DNA of 64,000 bases from Chamaelirium japonicum (lineage: Eukaryota; Streptophyta; Magnoliopsida; Liliales; Melanthiaceae): contig OX393549.1 in NCBI GenBank assembly GCA_947650365.1, positions 13,943,297-14,007,296 of the forward strand. Direction: 5' to 3'. Positions 26,227 to 40,856 of the stretch are shown one piece after another. Every line of letters begins with the position of its first letter. Position 1 is the first letter of the stretch. A program made the position numbers and the translations under genes. The notes under the pieces are model-generated. The model ran no database searches and had not been told where the DNA came from. It worked only from the letters and a program-made list of their open reading frames with translations.

Positions 26227-27280
26227 TAGAGGTGCAACTCAGGTTGGATTGGTTCGGGTTTGAGTTGACCCGTAACCGAACCGAACTAGTTCGGTTCTAC
26301 CATATTGAAACCCGAACCAACCCGACTTGGATAAACCCGAACCGACCCAACCCACACTAAGGTCAGGTTGGTAGTTGATCTAAAGAGAAAATGGCTATAA
26401 GCTATTTACTAGCAAGCCGGAAGTCCACGTTGAGATTTAGGCTTTAGCCACCCATTGAGTTCTCTTGGTAGTTGATTCAACATTAGCAAACAACTAATGC
26501 TTACTCTGATGCTAATGTCATATACCTAGGGCTGCAAATGAACCAAGCCGTTCATGAGTAGCTTGCGAACAAGCTCAATAAAAGCTCGTTCGAGTTCGTT
26601 CTGTTACTAGTCAAGCCAAGCCCAAGCCCAACGCTAGAGTTTAGGCTCGTTTAATAAACGAGCCAAGCTCAAGCAGGTCAAATCTCGGCTTGGTTGGGCT
26701 CATGAACAGGCTTGTTTAGGGCTCGTGAGTAGGCTCATGAATAGGCTCATAAATGGCTTGAATAGGCCAAACATATAGCCTAGTCTGAAGTTTAGGCTCG
26801 TGAACAGGCTCGATAAGAGACTGTTTGATTACTAATTGAGCATAACCAAAGCTCGATAGGCTCGTGAACAAGCTCAAGCAGACCAAAGCTCATGAACAAG
26901 CTTGATAGGCTCGTGAATAGGCTTGATAGGCTCATGAACAAACCAAAGCTCGGCTTGGCTTGGCTCAGCTCGGCTCGATTATTAAACAAGTCGAGCCCAA
27001 ACCTAAAATCTAGGCTCTTTTAATAAACCAACAAACTCAAACAGGCCAAAGCTCGGCTCGGCTCGTTTGCAACTCGGAACCATATGTGGACTAATATATA
27101 TGAGTTCGGTTCTCGGGTTGGGTCTGGTCTACCCGAGTCCCAACCCGGAACCGACCCATATTTAGTCGGGTCCACATAACTTAGAACAAAACCTAACCAA
27201 CCTGTTTAGTCAAAGTACCCGACCCATTTAGATCGGGTTGGGTCGGTTCTCGATTTTACCCGACCCAAGTTGCAACCCTA
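26227..27280. mobile_element. hAT-like non-autonomous element with another element nested inside
   Basis: The termini are inverted: TAGAGGTGCAACTCAGGTTGG on the left and, read from the right end, TAGGGTTGCAACTTGGGTCGG. The flanking octamers ATTTGAAC (26219-26226) and AGTTGAAC (27281-27288) match at 7 of 8 positions, as expected of an aged hAT TSD. The inner part repeats GGTTCGGGTT- and CCGAACC-type words. No coding frame. Confidence 0.75.
26527..27075. mobile_element. Nested GCTCG-rich non-autonomous element
   Basis: The left end is TAGGGCTGCAAATGAACCAA. The right end, reversed, is GAGTTGCAAACGAGCCGAGC. Between them GGCTCGTGAACAGGCTCG-type words repeat many times. The termini are alike, but I could not find a clean TSD, so the exact ends are approximate. 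Confidence 0.6.
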
Positions 27281-27288
27281 AGTTGAAC

Positions 27289-27744
27289 CCCACCTTTATA
27301 ATGTTTGTTTCAAACAAAACTCCCCCTTTTCTACGAGTAAAAAAGGAAGAATCTTAACCATCCACGCAATCCGACACCCACCAAAGGATGGTTAGGTTTG
27401 ATTTGGACCCTTATCAATATTTTTTTAATTAACCAATTGTCAAACACGTCATCCCTAATCTGAAATATGACTCTTCGATCCCAAGCAATTGATCACCCCA
27501 TATAATGTTGCTTTTTTTTTTTTGGGTAATATGTGATGATGTTGCTTTCAATTAGCAAGAGGCAACAACCCCTAACAACAAAGACAGGAGGCAATCCAAG
27601 TGAAGGATGCCTCTTTGCTACTTAGAGCCCAGCTATCTAAGGCACCAACAATATCACCCAAAAACACTGTTGGACACAATAATCATAGAATCAATCTCGA
27701 CCATTGATTGGGATCAATGACTGCTGGGAGCTACAATCTCATGT
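27289..27744. other. Unassigned DNA left of the minus-strand copia element
   Basis: No gene or named repeat recognised. AT-rich with a T homopolymer near 27511. Confidence 0.4.
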
Positions 27745-27915
27745 TGTTACAAGAGGGAGAGAGGAAAGATGCAATCGGGATGGTGGCTGCGCTCTCACGA
27801 ATCCGTGATTGTCTCTTGTTTATTCATAACACATATATAGAGAGTTAGGGATAAGGGATAGACGTGTCGGTTAGATGTATCCCACCAAAGTGGGCATCCA
27901 CATATATCCGTAACA
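27745..27915 (-). repeat. 3' LTR of the minus copia element
   Basis: Read on the minus strand it starts TGTTACGG and ends CTTGTAACA. The polypurine tract CAAAGGGGAG abuts it (27916-27925 on the + strand, reversed). Confidence 0.95.
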
Positions 27916-28355
27916 CTCCCCTTTGGATGCCCACTTTTCAAAAACATTGCCTCGTTAAAAACCTTACTAAGGAAAACCCAATGGGACAAAACCTTTAGTG
28001 AAGGAAAAAGAGTACAACGCGTTCTTCAGGAACGTAGCTCTTCAGGAACAAATTCGTCTGGAATCTCAGATTCTTCTGGAATCTTAGTGGGTGCGGCTTA
28101 CACTGCCTCATTAAAACCTTTCGATGGGAAAACCCTGTGGGAAAAACCTCATCGCAGGAAAAAGAGTACAATGCGCAAAAGACATTCTTCTGGATGTCTC
28201 CATCTGTATCTGCAGGATGCTCCCCCTCATCTTTATCCTACATTCTATTACAAGCATTGCTTACATCAATCTTCAAAAGAAAAATACTCCCTCCCCCTAA
28301 TACATTTAAGATGCTACTTCCCACCCTGTTAACACATCAATTTAAAATAACATTC
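27916..28355 (-). other. 3' untranslated region of the minus copia element
   Basis: Matches 16633-17066 of the + copy, including the repeated ATTCCAGAAGAATCTGAGAT words. No gene. Confidence 0.8.
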
Positions 28356-30560
28356 ACATGCTCTGTTGGTGAAGTCTCCTCATGCCAATCTGATGCACCA
28401 ACTTCTGGAATGTAGACTTTGGAAGCGTCTTGGTGAAGAGATCTGTCAGGTTCTCAGCTAACTTTTCCTGCTTTATAATAATCTTTTATTCTCTTGGAGT
28501 TCATGGGTGCAGAAGAATTTCGGAAAGATGTGCTTGGTTCTGTCGCCTTTGATGAAGCCACTTTGAATTTGAGTTAGGCATGCTGCATTACTTTTAAGAA
28601 ACACATAAAATGTTTGTGATCTCCCGTTATGGGGATCAGATATATAACCAGAGTCTGCATATCCAATTGGGTTAGTCCTTTTACATGAATAGTATAAACC
28701 AATGTCAAATGTCCCTTTTAGGTATCTAAATATGTGTTTTATACCATTCCAATGTCTATGTGTAGGTACAGAGTTACATCTAACAAGTAGATTAACAGAA
28801 AATGAAATATCAAATCTAGTGCATTGAAATAAAGAATTGCACCTATTGCATTTAAATAGGGTACTTCAGGACCCAAGACGTCTTCATTTTCTTTTCTAGG
28901 CCTGTATGGGTCTTTGTTAACATCTAAAGACCTTACAACCATGGGTGTACTAAGTGGATAACACTTATCCGTATTAAACCTCTTCAGGAGATTTTCAGTA
29001 TATTTTGTTTGATGGACTAAGGTCTCATCCTTATTGTGTTCGATCTGCAGGTCGAGGCAAAATTTTGTCTCACCCAGGTCTTTCATTTCAAACTCCTTTT
29101 TAAGATAGTCAACAGTCTTCTCAATCTCTTCGGGAGATCCTATTAGATTTATATTATCTACATATACTGCTGCTATTGTAAATCCATTCTGGGATTTCTT
29201 AATAAATACGCATGGGCATATAGTATCATTTTTATAGCCTTTCCTAGATAGATATTCATTGAGTCGATTGTACCACAATCTTCTGGATTGTTCCAGACCG
29301 TACAATGTTCGTTTTAATCTAATTGAATGCGTATTTCTAGATTTGGAGTTTGGTAAATCAAATCCTTCAGGGATTTTCATATATATTTCACTGTCTAGGT
29401 TACCGTATAGGTAAATCAAATCCTTCAGGGATTTTACGTGATTCAGTGTCATTATCATCACCCTTTATTATCTCATTTGTCGTAGTATATAAGAATATAT
29501 CATCAACGACTATTTCTTTTCTATTCCATATTTCCCCTGAGTATGTGTAGAACACATATATCTCATCATTGTTGAGTACCGGTACCTCTTTCCCAGTCTC
29601 TTCTAGGATCTGGGGCATAATCTTTGCCAGAGCGATATGCTTTACTTTGGGGAAATTGGATTTTTGATTCATGACATCTTCCAGACCGTCCTGAATCCTT
29701 TCTTCAGGAGAGTTTATATTAAGAACAGCTTCTTCAGGAGCTGTATGGTGTGATATGCTATTTAATCTCCTCTTCTAGGGAGCTAAATCTTTGGAACCTA
29801 TAGGTCTGCCACGCTTCTGGCGTGTGTTAGACTCATTTACTGTCATTCTCCTAACGTCATGCTCACATTGGGAAGTCCTGGGGTCTAGATGAGACAGAGT
29901 GGAAGTATTCCACGATAATTCACGTCGTTCCTTCTTGGACGGGACGTTCATTATCTTTCTTATCTCCCCCTAACAACGGGAAGATTGTCTCATCAATGTG
30001 ACAATCCACAAATCTTGCGATAAAAATGTCACATGTTAAGGGTTCTAAATATTTGATAATGTGCTAAGGAAAGACCACAAGAGTTTTCTACGATCGTTTT
30101 TATCATTATTGTCCTAGGATATCGTAGACGATCATACCAGATATTAAAAATCATAGGATTATAGAGCTTCTGGCTCACTATTTGTCTTGGATTAGTACTG
30201 AGCTACTGGCTCATATTTCCATGTGACTCAACAATCCCAATATGACTGAAGTATATCCCTAAGGATAAATTGGAGAATTTCTCTAGAGTAAACGTTTGGT
30301 TTCCAACATTAGAGGTTATACAAAGAATCCATTGTTCCCCTCGCTCAGGGTTTTTATGTGATACCCATTTGCTCTTATATCTCTGAAACTGAGTAAGTTT
30401 CTTTTAGAGTTAATAGAGTATAAGGCAGATTGTATAAAGATATGGGTTCCATTAGGTAACACTAGGTGTGCTCTACCGGAGCCTTCTATTATCCGAGCGA
30501 GGCCAGCTATAGTCTATATACATGTCTCCCTTGGATTTCATTTCCTTTACAGAGAAATAA
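28356..30560 (-). pseudogene. Defective copia pol of the minus element
   Basis: The longest intact piece (29461-28739) reads SLKDLIYLYGNLDSEIYMKI, IPEGFDLPNSKSRNTHSIRL, LYGLEQSRRLWYNRLNEYLS, AVYVDNINLIG (the YVDD motif changed to YVDN) and KDLGETKFCLDLQIE. Upstream are the KRGRPIGSKDLAP linker and a pre-integrase relic (IWYDRLRYPRTI). The integrase core, the RT N-terminal part and the RNase H middle are missing, at what look like the same joints as in the + copy. The loss of the second catalytic Asp would inactivate RT even if the frame were open. Confidence 0.9.
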
Positions 30561-30798
30561 AGTATTATTTGATATAAGGTTCTGACAACTCAGATATATA
30601 GAAAGTGAGAAATATTTAATAAGAGAGATCTAAAAGATATCAAACAACCAAAATATCTACTATAATAAAGCAAACAACTGTTCTGATAAAAATAAATGAT
30701 ATGACAGTCTAACAAGCAAATGAAATATTAACTACTAGAAATCAACCAGTTGTTCTAATAAACAATAGCAGTTTATCACTAAAAATATCCTGTCCCCC

Positions 30799-31875
30799 CT
30801 AGTTGTCGTTGAAGAAATCAGAAGTTGTGATCTTGGTTTTTCCTTGCATTTCATTGAGTTCATCTTCAAGGAGGTCATCATTGTCGAGGTCAAACATTGC
30901 ATTACCCTCAGCTTTCTGTGATGCATGAAAGTTTGCCAGCTCTTCTTTAGATGTACGATAGTTGCGAGACCAATGGCCTTCACGCTCATACTTAAAACAA
31001 GTGTCTGTAGGCCATTTATTAGAAGGAGAGTCTTCCGTTACTTGTTCTGCGTGCCAGGGCTTGTTATTCTTTTTCTTAAAATTTGTATTTTGCTACGGAT
31101 TTAGTCCACCTCTGCTGGGGTGGCCACGCCTGCCTCTACCTCGGTAGCCTTCTCTGTTGGGGTTGCCACCTCTGTCGTCCCTGCCACTTCTGCCGGAGTG
31201 GTTATGGCGACCACCTCTTCCAAACCTTCCTCTGCCTCTACCTCTGTGGTATCCTTCATTGGCATGCGCTTCAGGGAACGCCAATGCTCCAGTTAGTCTA
31301 GAGTTGTGATTCTTCATAAGAACTTTATTGTTCTCCTCTGCAACTAGGAGTACCGAAATCAGATCTGATATTTTCTGGAAGTTTCGCTCCCGATATTATT
31401 GTTGCAGTAGGACGTTCGTTGCATGGAAGGTGGATAGAGTCTTATCGATCATCTATCCTTGGGTAACTAGCTCTCCATATAGCTTAAGTCGGGACACGAT
31501 GTTAAATAATGTAGAATTATATTCTGCGACCGATTTAAAATCTTGGTAGCGCAGGTTTATTCATTCATTCCTCGCTGCTGGGAGGATGGCAGCCCTTTGA
31601 TGATCATATCTATCCCGTAGGGATTCCCATAGAACTAAGGAGGGGTCTTCAATGGTTAAATATTCGTTCTTCAGGTCTACATGTAGGTGATGACGCAGAA
31701 AGATTGTCGCTTTAGCCTTGTCTTCATGACTAAGGCTTTCTGTGCCTGTAGGCTTTATAAAGGCCTTACCCAACTTGATTGATTGTAGATGGAGCTTAGC
31801 ATCTAGCCTCCATGCTAAGTAATTATTATCGTTGACATCAAGTGCGGCGAACTCCAACTTTGCAAGGTTAGACAT
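30799..31875 (-). pseudogene. Copia gag of the minus element
   Basis: Starts MSNLAKLEFAALDVNDNNYL and is open for over 100 codons, including GKAFIKPTGTESLSHEDKAK and LVLWESLRDRYDHQRAAILP. A stop then breaks it. Further on are an RGRGRGRFGRGGRHNHSG stretch and a damaged zinc knuckle (CFKYEREGHWSRNY, second Cys also lost). It ends TTSDFFNDN. It is better preserved at the N terminus than the + copy. Confidence 0.9.
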
Positions 31876-33751
31876 CTGGGGACGGACTAGGAGCCTAGTC
31901 AATGGATAGATTAAAGACTATCGGATTCTAGGAACATCGAAATCCTAACCGTTATAGAACTACGGATCCTCTACATAGTGGAAAAACTAGTTAAGATGTA
32001 TCCATAGCCACATTGTACTATCTCGGCTGACAAGGGCCGAGCTCACACACAGGCTATGGATGAGGTTAAAGATTATCATTTTAACTAGTTGACATGTGTC
32101 CATAAACAAATAATATTCGGTATTGGCACTGACAATAGTGAAAATCATTTTATCTAACAACGATAAAATTAATACACACTACGAGATATAAGATATCTAT
32201 CTTGAATAACAAAGTGGAAAAATGACCAACAAATAAAAATTACTTGAACCAGTTTAATCAAGTAAGATATCTACCAACTATATGTTCATAAGCAAGTGAT
32301 ATGATATAATGAAACACAATTAGAGTTTGTAAGATCGGATGATTCCAATGCATCCGGAGCAGTCCCAAAAGCTAAGATCCATATTTGGATCGTCTAGATC
32401 GGGTCTAGATCGAGTTCACAAGCATATAACTAAAATCGATGATCCATATTAAACATGCATTAACTTATTTAAATTGATAAGATCGGACCATACCGATGAG
32501 TCTGGAATGGCCCAAATACTCAATAACCATATATAGATCGCTGGAAACATATCTATATTGGACTCGAGATCACAATATCAAATTAAATGGTTCAGATTAA
32601 AAGCATATATTAAATAGTTTGAATTTGAAAATCAGACCGTACCGATGCATCCAGAACGGTCAAAATAGTCAGGATCCATATTTGAATCGACTAAATCGGT
32701 CCCCAATCGGGCCTCGTGATCAAATAATTAAATCAATGGTCGAGATCAAAACAGATTAAATATACAGCAATATAGAGGCTCAAAATAGATTGGGCCTGGA
32801 TCTGGGCCTGCCTGAGACTGGGCTCGGGTCTGGAGGGGTTCGGGCCTTGGCCTGATCTAGGCTGGGGCCGGGTTTGGACACCGTTTTGGGCCTGATCTGG
32901 GCTCAGGCCCGGTTCTGTGCCAAAGGCTCGGATCGGGTCTGGTCAATACAGTCGGGTCGGGTCGAATTGGACATGAGTACAGATAACATGTTATGAGGGG
33001 TGAATCTAACTGAGTATTAAATGTCATGTTATCTCTATTCCTCTTATCTGATCTCAAACTAGAGATCTGATCGGTAACCGAAACAGAGCTTCGTCGATCT
33101 CTCTCTCTCTCTCTAACTAATTAGAGATATGATTTTATTTTCTCCGATGAGATCGGTGAAAAACTCATGGGAGTAGATCGTCGCTGATCGCACGCCGTCT
33201 GCAGCCGCTCGAGCTCTATCCGCAGCCACTCGAGCGTCGTCCGCTGCCGCTCGAGTAGGAGCAAACTGCCGCTGACGTTGCTGTAAGCGCAGGCTGTCGT
33301 CGATCGAGCAGTGGGGAGCCGCCGATCACCCGATGTCCATCGTAGAGTGCAGGCTGTCGCTGCTGCCACGATGGGGTATAGAGAATACCAGCCTTGCCGA
33401 TACTGCTGTGCAATGCGGTGGATGCCAGCGCTGCAGGTACGGTGGGTGGGTGCCTCCGGGATCAAAATCACATCGGATGTTCGAAGGGTTGTCACAGGCT
33501 GCTGTATCTCACACAGAGCCCGTCGGCATCGAGTTGTGCCGAGGTAGTTGTGATCGAAAAGTTTAAGCCCTCGGCCGGGTATGGCCGATGATGCAGTGCA
33601 GGAGGACGTACCTTGTAAGATCTGGTTTGCTATTTGCTGCACGTCGTCGCTGCAGAGGTTCGCTGTCGGACTCGTTGCTTCTCTCTCCGTTCTTGTTTCT
33701 TCTCTCTCTCTCTCTTGCGGTGTGAGATCGGCCCGGGCTCGGCCAGGTCGG
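31876..33751 (-). other. Untranslated leader of the minus copia element
   Basis: Collinear with 11265-13103 of the + copy. The 232-codon frame within 33819-33121 extends into the LTR, is rich in Arg/Pro/Thr and has no recognisable domain. I treat it as a chance frame in GC-rich leader DNA. Confidence 0.7.
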
Positions 33752-33765
33752 TCGTGCTGATAACG
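33752..33765 (-). promoter_or_regulatory. Putative primer-binding site of the minus element
   Basis: Minus strand CGTTATCAGCACGA, directly after the 5' LTR and identical to the + copy at 11249-11262. Confidence 0.6.
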
Positions 33766-33936
33766 TGTTACGAGAGGGAAAGAGGAAGGATGCAATCGGG
33801 ATGGTGGCTGCGCTCTCACGAATCCGTGATCGCCTCTTGTTTATTCATAACACATATATAGAGAGTTAGGGATAAGGGATAGACGTGTCGGTTAGATGTA
33901 TCCCACCAAAGTGGGCAGCCACATATATCCGTAACA
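33766..33936 (-). repeat. 5' LTR of the minus copia element
   Basis: Minus strand TGTTACGG...CTCGTAACA. Very close to 27745-27915. Confidence 0.95.
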
Positions 33937-34641
33937 ATATCCTGTCCCCCCTAGTTATTGTTGAAGAAATCAGAAGTTGTGAGCATGGTTTTTCCTTGTA
34001 TTTTATTGAATTCATCTCCAAGGAGGTCATCATTGTCGATGTCAAACATTGCATTACCCTCAGCTTTCTGTAATGCTTGAAAGTTTACCACCTCTTCTTT
34101 AGATGTACGACAGTTGCGAGATTTGGAGTTTGGTAAATCAAATCCTTCAGGGATTTTCATATATATTTCACTGTCTAGGTTACCGTATAGGTAAATCAAA
34201 TCCTTTAGGGATTTTACGTGGTTCAGTGTCATTATCATCACCCTTTATTATCTTATTTGTCGTAGTATATAAGAATATATCATCAACGACTATTTCTTTT
34301 CTATTCCATATTTCCCCTGAGTATGTGTAGAACACATATATCTTATCATTGTTGGGTACCGGTACCTCTTTCTCACTCTCTTCTAGGATCTGGGGCATAA
34401 CCTCTGCCGGAGCGATATGCTTTAATTTGGGAAAATTGGATTTTTGATTCATGACATCTTCCGGACCGTCATGAATCCTCTCTTCAGGAGAGTTTATATT
34501 AAGAACAGCTTCTTCAGGAGCTGTATGGTGTGATATGCTATTTAATCTCCTCTTACAGGGAGCTAAATCTTTGGAACCTATAGGTCTGCCACGCTTCTGG
34601 CGTTTGTCAGACTCATTTACTGCCATTCTCCTAATGTCATG
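33937..34641 (-). pseudogene. Scrambled fragment of the same copia family: pol joined ahead of the gag C-terminus
   Basis: Read on the minus strand from 34641, this is the pol linker (KRGRPIGSKDLAPCKRRLNS), then KIPEGFDLPNSKSRN. At about 34127 it switches to the gag C-terminus (CRTSKEEVVNFQALQKAEGN, ending TTSDFFNNN). It then runs straight into the 5' LTR at 33936. In intact copies gag precedes pol, so the order is reversed here. The joint is in frame and a few bases (AGA) are shared by the two source sequences. Confidence 0.85.
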
Positions 34642-34680
34642 ATGTTATATTATTATTATTTTTGGTAAACTAAAGTCATC

Positions 34681-34858
<178 letters not shown>

Positions 34859-34869
34859 AGTAGGGTGCG

Positions 34870-35228
34870 ATCCACTAAAAATGCACCTTTTATTAACATG
34901 GTGTAATACATATGTTATCATATTTGCTACATATATGTTATATTTATTCCATTCAAATGTTATAATTAAATTTTTCAGATTTCAGTATTGTTAAAACATG
35001 TACAGAAATATGTAAAAATAAATGGAACATTTGAATATGATAACATTTGTAATGCATATGATAACATATATATTACATTATGTTAACATTTGTACAGAAA
35101 CAATTGGTTAAAACCTGTATGAAAATCTGTAAAATAACAAATTTAAACATTTGAATGGAATGAGGTATAACATTTATAATGAATATAATAGCATATGTAT
35201 TAAACTATGATAACATTAAAATGGGTAG
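34870..35228. repeat. AT-rich foldback element (type L)
   Basis: The left arm (about 34890-35000, with AACATGGTGTAATACATATG and TTCCATTCAAATGTTATA) is mirrored by the right arm (about 35130-35215, with AACATTTGAATGGAATGAGG and CATATGTATTAAACTATG). The centre is near 35040. No coding capacity. Confidence 0.65.
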
Positions 35229-35562
35229 CCACGCATTTGAAGCCATTAAGAGTTTTAGAATGTGCTGATTTTTTGTGAGTATAAGCACCTTATCTAAGAA
35301 TGAACACCCACAAAAACCAGCACATTCAAAAACTTCTAGGGGCATCAAATGTTCGAAGTTTTATCGACGTCTGTTGTAACCGTTAAATTTGAAATATAAC
35401 ATTTGATGCTTCTAAAAGTTTTAGAATGTGTTGATTTTTTGTGGGTGTTCTATCTAAGGTAAGGTGCTTATGCTCATAAAAAAGCAGCACATTCTAAGAC
35501 TCCTGGGGTCATCAAATAGCCGACTGCTTATTTCGTCGAAATAGGCAGCAAATCTATACCCC

Positions 35563-35563
<1 letters not shown>
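35229..35563. repeat. Foldback element type D, carrying the shared module
   Basis: AGAGTTTTAGAATGTGCTGA on the left is repeated inverted and direct around the centre. CACATTCAAAAACTTCTAGG and CTTCTAAAAGTTTTAGAATG flank ATCGACGTCTG near 35375. The right end runs into ATACCCCGTATATA, the same terminal word as element K. Confidence 0.65.

Positions 35564-35612
<49 letters not shown>
35564..35612. repeat. (TA)n microsatellite between D and K
   Basis: Short TA array. Confidence 0.97.
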
Positions 35613-35618
<6 letters not shown>

Positions 35619-35620
35619 GA

Positions 35621-36185
35621 ATACGGGGTATGAGCTGACAGCCCATTTGCCTATTTGGGCTGTCAGCACACAACCGTCCGATCAAGATCAACAATCCTAC
35701 ATTTAAAATTTTTTTTTTGCACCGAATGCGTCTCTCTCTCACCCTCTCGATCGTGAGCGGCAGCCTCTCCCCGACCAGGCGACCACCCTCCCCCTCCGGC
35801 ACCGGATCCGGCTCCCCCCTTCGAACCCGGTCCCCTTCGGCGCCCCCGGTAGCAGCCCAGACCTCGGTCCCCTCCGGTGCCGGAGGGGAAGAGGAAGGGG
35901 TGCCGGAAAGGACCGGGGTCGAGGCTGCTGTCGGAGGGTGCTGTCGGGGGCGCCGGAGGGGAGGGGTCGGAGGGGGGAGCCGGATCCGGTACCGGAGGGG
36001 GGAGCGGGAGGTGGAGGGTGGTCCCCTGATCGGGGAGGGGCTACCGCTCACAATCGGCAGGGAGAGAGAGACAGACACATTCAGTGCAATTTTTTTTTTT
36101 AAATATAGGGTTGATGATCTTGATCGGACGACTGTGTGCTGACAGCCCAAATGGGCAAATGGGCTGTCAGCTCATACCCCGTATT
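35621..36185. repeat. 565-bp GC-rich palindrome (foldback type K)
   Basis: The arms start ATACGGGGTATGAGCTGACA and end TGTCAGCTCATACCCCGTAT. The mirror continues through ATTTAAAA/T runs, CACCCTCTCGATCGTGAGCG-like sequence and CCGGATCC blocks to a centre near 35900. An inner hairpin GGGCTGTCAGC recurs at each end. The CT- and GA-rich arms give long Pro/Ser/Arg or Glu/Gly frames on both strands. These are by-products of symmetry and composition, not genes. Confidence 0.88.

Positions 36186-36731
<546 letters not shown>

Positions 36732-36808
<77 letters not shown>
36732..36808. repeat. (TA)n microsatellite
   Basis: TA array between F and G. Confidence 0.97.

Positions 36809-37943
<1,135 letters not shown>

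Positions 37944-38006
<63 letters not shown>
37944..38006. repeat. Compound (CT)n-(TA)n array
   Basis: About 29 bp of CT then about 30 bp of TA. Confidence 0.95.
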
Positions 38007-38848
<842 letters not shown>

Positions 38849-38861
38849 TCTCTCTCTCTCT

Positions 38862-39353
<492 letters not shown>

Positions 39354-39403
<50 letters not shown>
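39354..39403. repeat. (TA)n microsatellite
   Basis: TA array between A and J. Confidence 0.97.
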
Positions 39404-39406
<3 letters not shown>

Positions 39407-39549
39407 GCATGCTATGCAGCGGCATGTGGTGCGTGCGGCACTGCACCGCAGCCGTCTGATGCACGCGCTGCGTGCATCGCATGCACGCAGCGGTGCATCA
39501 GACGGCTGCGGTACAGTGCCGCACTTACCGTATGCCGCACTATAGCATT
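39404..39549. repeat. Foldback type J, complete copy
   Basis: TGCTATGCAGCGGCATG with GGTGCGTGCGGCACTG on the left is mirrored by GTGCCGCACTTACCG with TATGCCGCACTATAGCA. Its core, GCGTGCATCGCATGCACGC, is itself palindromic. CT then TA repeats follow (39550-39658). Confidence 0.9.

Positions 39550-40856
<1,307 letters not shown>

Larger units (their letters stand above)
27745..33936 (-). mobile_element. Second complete defective copia element, opposite orientation
   Basis: The element is 6192 bp with LTRs of 171 bp at each end. It has the same LTR, primer-site word, gag, pol pieces and 3' region as 11071-17242 and the same missing domains. No matching target duplication is seen (CATGT on the left, ATATC on the right). 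The right flank is itself a fragment of the same family, which suggests a recombination product or an insertion next to an older copy. Confidence 0.93.

Noticed and set aside
33121-33819. 232-codon minus-strand frame next to the 5' LTR
   Set aside because: It overlaps the LTR and primer site and lies upstream of gag in the leader. The + copy does not keep a matching frame as far as I can read.
35554-36150. Paired ~140-200 codon frames on both strands in palindrome K
   Set aside because: They are mirror images required by the palindrome and consist of Pro/Ser/Arg or low-complexity sequence.
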